This document shows positions 36,003 through 49,600 of a stretch of 64,000 bases of DNA, in pieces (the first letter of the stretch is position 1; each line of letters opens with the position of its first letter). The position numbers and the translations under genes were made by a program. The notes beneath the pieces were generated by a model. The model saw only the letters and a program-made list of their open reading frames with translations, was not told the origin of the DNA and did no database searches. The stretch comes from Paracyclopina nana (taxonomy: Eukaryota > Arthropoda > Copepoda > Cyclopoida > Cyclopettidae), in contig JAGUCH010000002.1 in the NCBI GenBank assembly GCA_019096065.1, positions 15,264,501 to 15,328,500 of the forward strand. The letters are read 5' to 3'.

Positions 36003-37355
36003 ATGAAAGAAATCACCTTATATAGGCAATTTTTGAAGTAAAGTGTCCAAGTCTGGTAAAGCTCCTCCTCCACAAGCACTAAAAATTGGTGCAAAAATCT
36101 GAATTGAATTTCCCACTTTTTCATTCAATTGAGCAGTTAAAGCACCATTGCACAAATGACTTAAGAAACTAAATTAAGTTGGGGAACATTACCTTGACCT
36201 AAAAGAACAGATCATTTTTGGAATTACTACAACGGATTGTCCCTGCACAGTGGTTAAAAATGCCGCTTTCACGCTCATCCCGAAAAAGTCACAAAATTGA
36301 TGTAGCACCTTTTTCTTATAGCCATAAGCTAAAAACAGGCGATTATAGCTCCTCATTTCGAGAATTTCCGCGCCCAATTTCAATTGATTATCCTAAAATG
36401 GTGTCTTGGTTATTTTTTTGTCACCATATCTTGATTACATTTGGTTACAAACAAAAGTTACAGCTGCCTGCAAATAGCCAAAAATGGCTCTTCTACTATT
36501 TTTCCAAAATGGACTGTATCCAAGATAATTTAAGACAAACTTTCATCTTAACTTGTCAATATCTACTAATTTGGACACTTTTGATAGCCTAGAAGTCATT
36601 CAAATAAGAAGCTGAAAATTGGACTTGAAATGAGAATTTGGCGATTTGACGTAATTTCTTGTGAGCGCGAAAACGGCCTTTTTGTCCACTGTGCCCTGGA
36701 ACTACAGTCATGATACTTGGTGCTACAAAATGCATTGAACCTTGAACTACAGCCAAAACATCGTACTTGGTGCTACAAAATGCATTGTACCTCATACTGA
36801 TTCATAAAACAGATTGTGCCTGGTACTACTGAAGTTAGATTTTTTCTTGTGCAAAATATCTTTGAGAAGTCCTTATGAGATTGGCTGTCACAACAAGCAA
36901 GACTTTTCCAAACAAGACTTACTAAGGCAGACTTGCCAAGCAAAACTAAACCAAGCCAGACAAATAAAGCAAGATTTTCTAAGCATATATTTTAAGCAAG
37001 ATTTTGCAAACAAAAGTACTTACCAAGCTTGAAAACCCTACCAAACACACATGGCAGATAGAGCCAGGCTTGGCAGATCAAGCCAGACTTAGATTTCCAC
37101 AACCAAGCAAAACCGGACTCTGATCTTGGAAAAGAACTTAATTAAGTTGGGGAACATTACCTTGACCTAATAGAACAGAATTTTTCCCAAAAGCACCAAA
37201 ATATTGAGTATGGCTTAAAATTGATTGATAATGTTTCAGATTTGTTTTAATTTTCGCTTCACTGCTGTATGCTGTGAACCCACCTCCAAGTTGACTAAAA
37301 TGAGAATGAGTTTTCATACAAGATAACATTGAACTGGGCTTTAGTCCACCTTCCT
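36003..37355 (-). pseudogene. kelch-like coding remnants downstream of gene C
   Basis: Two minus-strand segments look coding. One is 37355-37161, with SHFSQLGGGFTAYSSE, a kelch-like GGG blade, ending at a donor after GGTCAAG. The other is about 36150-36003, with ALTAQLNEKVGNSIQIF and a stop. The first can be joined in phase to an alternative donor inside the last exon of gene C (37683), but its own donor does not match the phase of the second segment. A direct repeat of about 35 bp (GGTCAAGGTAATGTTCCCCA core, at about 36173-36210 and 37139-37175) brackets about 960 bp of non-coding DNA. I read this as a decayed or alternative kelch-type 3' end of gene C. Confidence 0.4.
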
Positions 37356-37472
37356 CTGAAATCATGCAAACAATATATTTTTCTCCAATTATGCATGCAT
37401 ACAGACATAAAGTCACCATACATTGGCCCTTTTTTTATGAAATCATGGTAAGCAAACTTCTTATCATTTTCT

Positions 37473-37478
37473 TTTATT
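37473..37478 (-). terminator. poly(A) signal after gene C
   Basis: AATAAA on the minus strand about 180 bases beyond the TGA at 37662-37660. Confidence 0.5.
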
Positions 37479-37659
37479 GTTATTTTTAGCTTATCTTTGA
37501 TATTTGTGTTTCATGCCACATTTTCTAATGGTCATGATACTTTCTCTGTTGATATTGTGCATTGCATAGATTTAAGAGTTGTGCCTTTTTTTGTTCATAT
37601 TTTGGAATTATACATGCAGAAAACTTCTTTCATTTAAAATTCTTGATGCAGATGTTTCT

Positions 37660-40600
37660 TCATTGTTTGAAAAAGTCATTACTTTTTAAGTCATCCATCT
37701 TCATTGTCTTGAGTAGCATTGGAGGATATGCATTGACTTGATTAAACAAAAATTCACCATCATATCTGGTCATCCTTGAAATGGATGGAATAACTTCTGA
37801 AAAAAATAATATTTAACATTCTTAAGGCTACAGAGACAAAAGGAGGAATTGGGCAAGTTTGAAATAAGAGGTTCAAAAAGGCACACAATATGGGCTCATA
37901 AGGCAATAAATCTTACCATTGTTTTGTATGCAGTCACCCCCATCATAGCAACACTCTATTGTGTTAAGAAAAGAATGGCATGTTCCATCCGCAAAAAGCA
38001 TGGACTGGCTTTGAAGACAACTTTCATAGCAAGAAGCAGGTATTTTGCAATCATGACCATCAAAGCAACATTCTTCATGATTCAAAACCATATCACATAA
38101 GCTATTTCCAATGTAGTCATCATACCTACATAAAAGATATTTTCTCCTGTCAGCATTTATTTTAGGCAGAAGACTTTTATACTTTTGGCAGGAAGTGCAA
38201 GTTTGAAAGCAGTTCCCATTTGAATAACAGCACTCTTCTGTGTTGAGCTCAGGAATGCATTTACCTTCTCTCAAACTGGACCAGTACTTTTTGATTGACT
38301 TGCAGCTTGAGCAGTGAGCAGTTACATCATAAAAGCAGTCTCCTCCATCATAGCAACACCTAAATTCTTGAAAACTAATATCTTCATCACAAATTCCATC
38401 TCCAACTCGATTGTGATAACTTAAAGGGCATCCTGGTATAAAACCCTCTTGATATAGGCTAGTCCCAGACTTCACATTGACAGCAAAGTAGTTAAGGATT
38501 AATGTTAAAGGTGCACTTGAAAGGCATTGAAAACTTTCAATGCTTTGGTTGTTAATACATGAACCCATTGAAAAGCAACACATTTTGTTATTCATACTTT
38601 CATAACACTTTCCAGGGTTAGCTAACAGTTCTTTGGCTAAATGTTTTGGGCATTGTGGGCATTCTGTCAGAAAAAAATCACAGTCTCCACCATCATAACA
38701 GCACTCAGCATTCATTAGATCAGGATCACAAAATCCATCTCCAATATTGATGGACATATGAGACTAAAAAATAATTTCTCTGTAAGTCTTAGTCAAATGT
38801 GAAATTTTTAACATTGATTTCTGGAGTAGCTATTTATCTTACATATGAGCATGTGACACATGAGCAGTCCCCACCATCAAAGCAGCATTCACTAAAATGA
38901 AGCTCTCGATGGCAAATACCATCTCCTATTTTCCAAAAAGATTGAAGTTGTTCCCGATATGTATGAACAAAACAATCCTCATTTAAAATTACATTGGCAT
39001 CTATTTGAAAGTATTTCCTATAAAGGAACATATAGTGACTTGTTTGTATTGATTCTATGAAAGAAATAGCATTTAATTTTTGTATACCTATTGCCAGTGA
39101 CATATTCTCCAGTCTCTTCCTGCATCTTACAATATGGACATAGCTTAGACATTCTAGCATAAAATTCTCTTATTTGGTAACAAGTATTCAAATATTCTAA
39201 AGATTTTGATTCAAATATTCTGATTGCTTCAACCTCAAGAATTTTCAGATCATTTGTTATGTTTTTTATAGATTTTAAAATTGGAGGGTATTCCAGTAAT
39301 TCCTGATATATTGACAAATTTCTTATTGCTTCTAATGTATTTGTTGACTCCCACTTTCCGATGTCACAGTCATGGCCATCATTGCAACATTCTCCCAAGC
39401 TTTGCAGGTCTGCATCACATTGAAAATTACCAATTCTTGATCTGTAATCTTCTGGACAATGATTTTGGTTTATGCACATTTGGCAATCAAAAGCATCAAA
39501 GCAACACTCCTACAATGGATTTTAAGCAATCATTATGATTTAAAACAATAGCAAATTTTAACATGCAATTTATTTCTGATCGCACCACTGTACAGTGGAG
39601 CTGCTCAAAATGTCGTCAAGATAGTACCACAAGTTTGACACTTATTTTGAACAGGTCTCACCCCTGGATCTCAAAAATGGCCAGAAGTCTTGCATCATAG
39701 CTAGAGCCCTTTGAGTGGTAAAAAATGAATGTTGTAGAAAGCTACTAGAGAACTGCATGGTAAGAGATCGGCGGACACAAAAATACTGGAATTTTCCCTG
39801 TTCTCGAAATTCGCTAAAGGGAATCATGAAGTGATCCAAATATTTTTAAGGCATTTAGCAAAGGGAAAAATTAACAATTTACCCTTTAAACAGCATTAAA
39901 CCTCATTGGTTGTGTTTTTAAAGCCTTAGTGAATTTGTTCATCTTACATTTAGTAAACCAAAACTTATAAGAAATTGGCTTCGAATTGAAGCTAAAGATT
40001 GTGCTTAATTGAACCATTATCAGTTGACAGTAAAATTGCAAAGGGTTGAGGGAGTTTTTGCTTAAAATTCTGCCAAGTTTTCCCTTTGCAGTTAACTGAA
40101 AAGTGCATGATGAGTGTTCGCCGCTCTCTTATTATGGAGTTTATCTAAAAGCTACTATGATATCACTGAGTTTCATCTGCTAATATGGCCCATTAATAGC
40201 TTGGTTTGGTCATTTTTATACCCAAGGGAAAAGATTTCTTTAAAAGTATTGTCAGTTATTCATCCAAAAATTTCATTTAATAGAGCAAGAACATTTTAGA
40301 GCATACTTTGGGTCTGCAGTGCAGAACTATAGGTTTTATCATCAAAGCTTATTTTCAATCATTGATTCAGCTATTCAACATGTCTGTGTTATTTGAATTA
40401 TGATTTCAAAGAATAAAGCTGCAGTGCAATTTAATTATACATGAGAACTGGGGACAAAATAGTTTCGCTCAATACTGAGTGCAGATCAAGCAGTTATCAG
40501 ATAATTTTCTTTTTTTTGATACTAGTCTTTTGCTTGCAGCACCATCATTGGCTGCTTTAGTAGTTCCAAAATAGCATCAATCTGCATTCGGTATTCAATC

Positions 40601-43600
40601 CATATTTTCTTTGATACTGGATGTAATCAACTGCAGTTGAAATTTTTCAACTAATGACTTACAATATAGGATTATACACCTGTAGGCTGGAGGATAACAC
40701 GAATTATTTTTTAGTGTCAAGTGACAGATCACAAGTGAGCGGAGCGAACGAGTGATTGGCACACAACACTAAAAAATAATGAGTGTTATCCGACAGCCTA
40801 GAGGTGTATAATCCTATTACTATTAGCTACCCCCAGCATTTCAAGCAATACCTGAAAGTCAATTAAGAAGTGCTTTTCTTGCTCTTTTTTTGCAAGATCT
40901 GCCTTTGGGGTTAATATTTTCTTGTTATATGAAGCTGCACCAAAGAAACCCTAGACACTTTTTAGATTACCTTTGTGTTGAGTGTTTTGTCACAAATATA
41001 ATCGCCAATTTGCATCCATAGTGGAGAGTCACAAGTCAAGCATTTCCATTTCAAATTATCAAATTCCTTCACACAGTCACCTCCATCAAAGCAACATTCT
41101 GATGTGTTGTATTTTGGGCTGCATTGTTGATTTCCTAAGAGGATTAATGTGCAACAAGCTATTAAAAGTATTGCTGAAAGGCATGATAGTGAAATGGCAT
41201 TTCAATGAAGTGAAGTGTACTTGCAAACTAAAAAAAACTTTTGCAATTAACTCCTTGAGATCAAGATGAAAGGGAGTTCTGATTTAGGCTAAATATACCT
41301 ATGTACTGTTTAACATTCCAAGCATTATTTGCTAAAGCACATCCAGATTGAATCCTGCAGCAGTCTTGCTTGTCCCAACAGCACTCCTAAAAGATTGCAG
41401 ATCTGGTTATCATGGTTTGGTAATAAAATGCTGTTTTTATAACTTACTGATGTATTGAGTTCTTGGTCACATAAAAAATCTCCGATATAATCAGATAAAC
41501 TGGAGTTGCAGCTTGAACACTCTTCTTGAGGACCAACACAATCTCCACCATCATAGCAACATTTTCGGTTGTTGTAAATTGGATCACAAATTTGATTTCC
41601 AAGTTTAGCATTACTTTGAGGGAAAAAAGGGATCAGATCACAAGTCTTGCAGATTGAATCTTTGCAATCCCAACCATCATAGCAGCATTCCTTGAGGAGA
41701 TCAAAAAAATATTTTACCATAATGCAAGATCAATATAATCATTCTATTTAAGACAAGTCCTGGCCAAAAACTCACGATTCAGAATTGAAAAGAAAAAACC
41801 CAAAGAAAACAAATTTCTTTGATATTGACAAATGTCCTGATAAGTACTTTCATGCAAATTGCATTAAAATTTGTACTTGGAAAATCAAATAAAATTCATT
41901 ATGTTGTTTGTAAATTGGCTAATCTTGTATTCATATGATTTCAAACAACTCACAGGATTATCAAACAAGTTGTTACAAATGCCATCACCAAAGTCAAATT
42001 GTATTAGTTTCTCAAAACCACCAAAATATTGAAGCAATGCATATAATAAGTTTCTGTTGTCTGTTGATCTCATGTATTTTTGGCTTAAAACAAAATCCAA
42101 TGTGCAAGAATTGTTGCAAAAGCAATCTCCTCTGTCATAGCAACACTCAATTGTGTTCAAATCAATGTCACAAACGGCATCACCTATACTTTGAGTTAAA
42201 AATTTGCAGTTGCTAGAATTGCACCAATCTCTCTCTGAGTAGCTGTTGGCTCTGAATATGTTTTGTTCTCGACAATCACCACCATCAAACCCACATTCAA
42301 TAGTATTGACTCCTTCGTTATCAATATCATCACACACACCATCACCTAAGCTTGACATTTGCTGAAATGTAGCACATGAAGTGGTAGAGATATTCACAGG
42401 AGCTGGATTCAAATGGTGAACATTCAGATGGAGCTTCTTAGTATCTGAAAATAAAGGGTTTCAAATCAATGTTACCATCTTATCAAACCTCACAACTCTC
42501 AAAATAGCATGCAGACTTTCTCAACATAAGCATATTTTAAGAAAGTCTGTTTGCCAAACCAAAATTTTGTGACATCCTTGTAGCACACTTAGAGAATTAT
42601 TTCATAATTTAATTATCTTCTTTGTTTAAAGTTCCAAGAGCGATCAGTTCATTTTTTCAATCTTAACTTTAAGAAGTATAACAATTCATTTCAGAGTCAT
42701 TTAATAGTAATAGAAGTGCAAAGCAAAGAAAGCTAAATTGATGAAAGTATTTTACTCCAAAAATCCATTCTCCAACAATTTTGTTTAGAATTTATCCTAA
42801 ATCTAACTAAAATGATGAATTAAGACAACTGATTACTTGTAATGTTCCTTTCTTTTGAAATGATATCATTGTAAAATGATTTTGCGGTGTCAGCATCAAT
42901 TATTGTATCAGCTTTAGAATATTGTAAACAATCAGTGCCATCAAAGCAGCATTTCTGGTTGTTGAGGAAGTCATCGCAAACACCATCCATCAAGTATTTT
43001 TGGCTATTGTTGAGTGTGCAAGAAGAGCAATTGGTATACATATTGAGACAATTTCCATAGCAACATTCTGGAGTCTTGATATCACAGTTTCCTTTGATCA
43101 ATGAATAACTCTCCTAAAAGAAATTAACTTTTTTCATTTTCATCACAATCAGTCACACAGTATTTATGAATTTGAATAAATTTCCATGGATTTTGCAATA
43201 CTAATCATCAAAATATAAAAAGTATATTCCAGCTTTCCTTGCCAGAAATGTTAACAAAACTACAGCAAAGATCTTAAACTTGTGTATTCATAATTTTAAA
43301 CAAACACCACTAGGTGTTTACATTTAGATCTGAAAATGGACCCCTTTTTAACAAAATGCTACTGGTACCATCATAATATAGGATTATACACCTCTAGGCT
43401 GGAGGATAACAAGAATGATTTTTTATCCTCCTGCCTAGAGGCATATAATCCTATTACTATAAGCTACCCCCAACATTTCAAGCATTACTTAAAATTGAAA
43501 TTTGGAAAACTTTTTTGCTAAATTCTTTTGCAAGTGCCTTTTAAATTTTGCATTTTTCTTCATTGCAGACATTGCGCGTGAGCTCATCAAAGCAAAGTTG

Positions 43601-46600
43601 ACTTTACATGGTCTAGCCTGCATTGGCCTGTTTCGGCCTGTTTGCTGTGATGTAGCTCCCATTTATTAGTGTGTGAGATGCAGCCTGTTCCAGCCTGTTT
43701 GGCACCTTATTGCAGCACATGCATATTTAATCAACAAAAAATCATCAGTTTTCTGCTATCTCAGTGGTAGAGCATCAGCGCTGTAATCACTTGCCCTGGG
43801 TTCAATTCTTGACACTTCTTAGCTACTTTTTCCTCCGTCTTTATATGAAATAGATGGTGCAAGGATCAATAATCATTTTTGCCAACTTGGCGGTGGGTTC
43901 ACTACATACAGCAATGAAGCGGAAATCCTTGTGTTTTGCTGAGATTTGGTGTGCGCTTGCATCCACCGTACAATATTGGATTATTTTTTGTCACATGTGA
44001 AGAATAATTGGTCCCTACTGCCTCAGCGTCTCCCACACCCGGCAATGTCTCCTGCACCCGGCAGCGTCTCCTGCACCCAGCAGCATTGCCTGCACCTGGC
44101 AGCATCTCCTGCATCCAACAGAGTCCCCCTTTATCATGTACTTTTGCAGTGCACACTGCCACCTGGCAAGGCATGATTAGCGCACAGTCTGCTAAGATGA
44201 CCCAATGGCTCAACTTAGTTCACCAAACGTGCTGCTGACTCTAACTGTAAGTAGCACTGTTCAGCAAAGATGCTGCCTGTACCGGCTCGGCCGCTTATTG
44301 TACAGCTATATTAGCTTACAGAAAACTGTTATGGTCAAGGAATATATAGCTGGCTCAGTGGTAGAGCATCAGCACTCTAATCGGCTGCCCCAAGTTCGAT
44401 TCTTAGAACTCCTTTGCTAATTTTTTCTTTCATATTGATATGAAATAGATGGCGCAAGGATCATGTAAGGTATAATGATCATTATCCACTTATAGATGGA
44501 TAATGTTCATTATCATCCTCTAAATCAACTAGCAATGAAAAATCATGGATATTATGAGGTTGGAACTTATGTACTGCTCAGCCCTCTCAGCTAATAGAAA
44601 TAACTGTTATATGCTAGCTAAGCTTGAACTGGCTTTGAAATTATTGCTAGTTCAAGTAACCTTATAATAAACAGAATAATTGACCTTAAAAACAAGCTCC
44701 CTGAAAGCCAAATTTACAGAGAGCACAATGTGTATAGGAGCTGAGCCAAACTGTCAAACTCAAGTAACAGTAAAATTGTTTAATCGAATAAAAATACATT
44801 ATTGAGTGACACACCTTATAAAATACTAGCCATAATGTGTGTCACTTGATAAAGTAGGATGTTGTAGGAGGTTTTGTATCCTGAAATACGATTTCCTCAT
44901 GTTATAATTCAGTTTACCTATTTGACTCAGCTCTTTTACATCACATTTCTTTCTAAGCAAGATAAGAGATATTAAATACTTAATGGCCCTGGAATCAAAT
45001 TTGAGGGATTTAAAGTAATTTTATGCCCCTCATATTCCATGGAACTTATCCAAATTCCAAAGAAGCTAGAAAAAAGAGAGGAACTACCTAGATTTGAACT
45101 TTTGACAGTTGGATTAGCATTCCAATGCTCTAACCACTGAGCTATGGAAACATCATGCATTAATGCTATTGTAATTGAATGTAATTAAACATAATTTAAG
45201 CCAGATCAGAAAAAGTTTAGGACTGACTGGGATTTGAACCTTGGACAGCAGAATCAAGATCCCCAGTGCTCTAACCATTGTGCCATAGGAGCACCTCTGA
45301 AGGAATGGTTTTTAAGGTATATCAGCCAAACCGAGAATCCACTTTTACGCGATCCACTTTTCCCCAATCCACTTTTCAGCGGTCAACTTTTTCGCGGTCA
45401 TCTTTTTCGCGATCCACTTTACCGCCATGTTTTTCTATTTCTATGATGTATCTTTCATTTTGATTTTTTCATGGCATAAGGCTTAGTGGTCACAGTGAAT
45501 CAAACAGACGATTTGACACGAACGAGAAATAACGTCAAATTTTCGGCTCCAAAGGCCCGGTTAACCAACAAATTACGGCCGAAATTATGGCATAATTTAT
45601 AACTGAACAGAAATTAGTGCAAGGTATTTGGGTGAATCTTTTTAATAAGCCGTAATTTCATAATGCAATTTCAAAGAAAAAATATTAAAAAGTTGTTTTG
45701 TCCATTCTCAAATTGGCAACTTATCAGAATAATTTTGCCCAAAATTACTCAACATGATTCTTGGAGCAGAAAAATTAATTTTGGGGCATATGTTGACTTT
45801 GGCAAATTCAGTAGAACAGCAATTTAGCACATGTACTATATTCCCTTAACTATTTGTTAATTTTAAAATCAGCCCTTTTTTCCTTTTGATTAAAAATGGG
45901 AAAAGTCTTGAAATTTTTTGGTGTCAAGCTTTTTCAAGCTTTTTTGGGCTTCAAACTTTTCAAGCTTTTCAAAATTTGGCTCACGCAATCCCAAGATTTT
46001 TGCTTATGTAGCTCAAGCTGGGTTTTAGTTTCAAGCTTTAAAGCCACTCGTTCCATCACTACTTTGAGTAGATCGCGGTTAAGTTGATGGCGGAAAAGTT
46101 GACTGCTGAATAGTGGATCGTGGAAAAGTGGATCGCGGAAAATCGGCTCCCGGAAAAGTGGATTCTCAGTTTGGCAGTACATTCGTTTTTAAAAGTCTAT
46201 TTTATTGCTCCCAAACCACAGGATGCTAGCACATGAGAGCCAGTGATAATCATGTAGCAACAAAAAACCGAGCAGCATTTAAGGGCACAGGTCAGCCTGG
46301 TAACTTCATTAAAACACTCAAAAATTGTATTACAGAATATAAAATTGTATATTTTGAGCTGGGGCATGTAAAATTGTGTCATATAATAGCTGACCTAGGA
46401 TTTGTATTTTTTTATATACTGTAATACGATTTCCTCGTGCCATAATTCAGTTTACCGATCCAACTCAGCTCTTTTATATCACAGTTCTCTCTAAGCAATT
46501 TGGGGGAGATTAAAAACTTAACAGCCTTTGAATCAAATTTGAGGGATTTTAGGTAATTTAATGCCCCTCATATTCCATGGAAGCAATCCAAATTCTAAAG

Positions 46601-49600
46601 AAGTTGGAAAAAGAGAGGATCATCCTAGATTCGAACCTCAGGCAGTTGGATTAGCATTCCAATGCTCTAACCACTGAGCTATGGAAACATCATGAAAATT
46701 GCATGCTATGTATAGGACTTAAACCATAATTTAAGCCAGATAAAAAAAAATAAGTGAAGGAAAGACTGGGTCTGAACCCTAGCAGCTGAATCAAGAGCCT
46801 AGCACTCTAACCATTGTGCCATAGGAACACATCTGAAGAATAGGATTTTAAAAGTGTATTTAATTGCTCCCAACCCACTGGATGCTAGCTAATGAGAGCC
46901 AGTGATATTCACATAGCAACTAAAAACCGAGCAGTATTTTCTAGGGCACGGGGCAGCCCGGTAACTTCATTAAAACAATCAAAAATTGTATTACATAATA
47001 TAAAATTGTATATTACGAGCTGGGGCACGTAAAATTGGGTTATTAAATAGCTGACCTCAGATTTTAAAATGGAAAAACACTCGTACAATTACATCCCTCA
47101 CAAGCTCAGGCTAGTATAGCTGTACTCAAGTTTTCCCATTTTAAAATCCTCGCTCAGCTATTTAATGACCCTACTTTACGTGCCCCAGCTCAAAATAAAT
47201 AACTATTATATGATGGAAAGTAATTTTCGCATGTATAATTCAGTTTACCAATTCGTCTCAGTTCATATAACTACACATATATAAAGGCTCAGACGTTTTA
47301 CTTTATCAAGTGACACACATTTTAAAGTATTTTATAAGGTGTGTTGCTCCTCTGTTTGACCAGATATTGTCTGAGAAGTAAATCCCATTGCAGAAAAAGG
47401 AAAAAAAATGCCTTGCATGGGGATCGAACCCTGATCATCTAGATTAGGAGTCCGACGCTCTACTGACTGAGCTACCAACACAGATAGAAAAAATTGTTGT
47501 TAGAATTTCTTTTTATTCTTCTTCTAAATTGAGCTAAGCTTAGCAGAGGAGTAGAGTCTCTATCAGAGATACCAGACAAAACTTGATCTAACGCATCTTT
47601 TAGCTTCAAAAAGTGCCAAATTCAAAATGCACACTTTTTAAGTGATTCATTAACACTTTCGGCTACTCTTGCACTACTGAGGGCCTCTCAACCCAAGCCC
47701 TCAAAGTAATGGATCAAATGCTAAGTCAAGATACATATGTAAACAATTTATAAAACAAGCTAATAAAATAGCTGAGCAAATTTTGTAAAGTAAAAATCGA
47801 GTGGCAACTTTGCAGGCTTGAGCTTCTGAGAGCCAAGTGATGCAACCAGATTTTTACACTACTAAATGAGCTCAGGTATTCTGTAAGACTGTTTTATAAA
47901 TTGTTAACATATATATACAATTTTATATGATGGAAAGTAATTTTCAAATGTTTTTATAATGTGTGTCACTTGATAAAGTAAAATGTCAGAGCTTTTATAT
48001 AAGGCCAATTTCACAAAGAGAAGCTAAAAAAAGCAAGGTACTTTTGAGGCTTATAGCTCAGCAACTACTGAGTCGATCAGCACCAAATTTGGTAGGATTC
48101 ATAAAAAGAGCCTAATAAGCCACCATACCAAATTTCAAATGAATCTAAGGATCCCTTCCATAGGCTGACTTTACCTGCCTAAAAAGACAAGCTACTAGAT
48201 ACCTAGCTTTGCTTAGAAAATGACCTCCTCTATACGGCCTCGGAACTTAACCAAATTTGGAACGCAGCTATTGGTTGACATTTTGATGAATCCTACCAAA
48301 TTTGGTGCCAATACACTCAGTATTTGCTGAGATATTAGCCTCCAAAGAACCTAGCTTAGCTTGCCTTAGCTTGACTTCGATAATATGAAATTGGCCTATA
48401 GTGTAGTTGAATAAACTGAGACAAATTGGTAAACAGAATTATACATGCGAAAATTGCTTTCCATCATATAAAATCTATATTCTTCACAATTAGACATTTC
48501 AGATTGGTAACTTATATGTTAATACATGAGCCCTGTGTAAGAATTTTAAATGGGAAATGATTACCTTACAGCAATATGGACATGTGTCATATTTTGCCCA
48601 ATTGGTCATGCTGTCACAGTCCAAATTACTAGAGTTGTAATGGACCAAAATACAATCTGCCTTGTCTTTACAGCAAACAGTATCTTCTCTGTCACAAATT
48701 CCATCATCATATTTTACCATATCACAATTTACATCCGAGCAATAAAATGGAGTTTCTTGATAAAAATTCTTGGATGGACAGTCCCCTAAATCATAACAAC
48801 AACTGTCTTCATACAATTCATCATCACACAAGCCATCTCCCAACTAAAAAAAATTATTATGACTTCATTTTGCTTAAGTTCAAACAACCTTTTCACTGAA
48901 TATTGGGCATGAATCACAACTAAAGCTTTGTGCAATGCAAGTTCCTCCATCAAAGCAACATTCTGTAGTATTAAGTGGGTAATCACAAACTTGATTAGTT
49001 ATGTATTGTGAAACTTCTATGCTTGTGAGTCCTGGTACTAAACATTTTACTGTGCATTCATTGTTAAGGTAACTCTGACAGTCAGATAAATCAAAACAAC
49101 ATTCTTGGTTATAAAGTTCCTCATCACAAATATGATCGTTTAGCCAATTGCTTTTATATGATGGACATGCAGGGCATGTCAAACAATCTCCTCCATCATA
49201 ACAACACTGGGGTACATTCAAATCTACATGACATATACCATCACCAATTGATTTAGTTTTCATTCCATCCATTGATTTCAATATATAATCTATAAAAAAT
49301 TATTTGAATATATGAAATGTGTTAAAGTTGTCTTTAGCTTAACTGCTCAGCTCCTTAAGCTGTAAATTTCTTGGTTGAGGCAACTCTATTTGGATAGTTG
49401 AAGCGTGCTTAAAACTATGGCAATCAGCACAATACACATGATCTGTATTTTGCAAGCAATCATCCCCATCAAAACAGCACTCTGGTATGAAGTTAGATTT
49501 GTCGCAAAAACCATCATTTATTTGCTTCCAAGATGAAGGCTGTAAGTAAAAATATAATTAAATAGTTTGGAGGTTGGAGCTTTTTAAAATATATTGAAGC

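Larger units (their letters stand above)
43114..48564. other. 5.5-kb repeat-packed intron of gene C
   Basis: Between two in-phase LNR exons. Holds two tRNA-like SINE families, a duplicated tRNA-like pair, a fold-back element with a nested MITE, a hairpin element, composite repeat R1 copy b and a CCAAATTTGG fold-back. No exon with LNR content was found inside. Confidence 0.6.

Noticed and set aside
36189..36383. Minus-strand frame next to the gene C remnants
   Set aside because: Only its end matches, in a different frame, the direct repeat at 37139-37175; no coding support.
44026..44120. CRISPR-like array because of regular short units
   Set aside because: Contiguous 18-bp units without spacers in animal DNA; a minisatellite.
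43902..44238. Overlapping frames on both strands around the minisatellite
   Set aside because: Explained by GC-rich tandem repeats and a SINE tail.
45085..45300. Two functional tRNA genes
   Set aside because: Stems do not pair convincingly and the pair is duplicated together with its flanks.
45278..45463. Repetitive STF-rich peptide frame
   Set aside because: Produced by the tandem DNA units in the arm of a fold-back element.
47405..47485. Functional tRNA gene on the minus strand
   Set aside because: A and B boxes are good, but acceptor stem pairing is poor and the block belongs to a duplicated repeat; treated as a SINE head.
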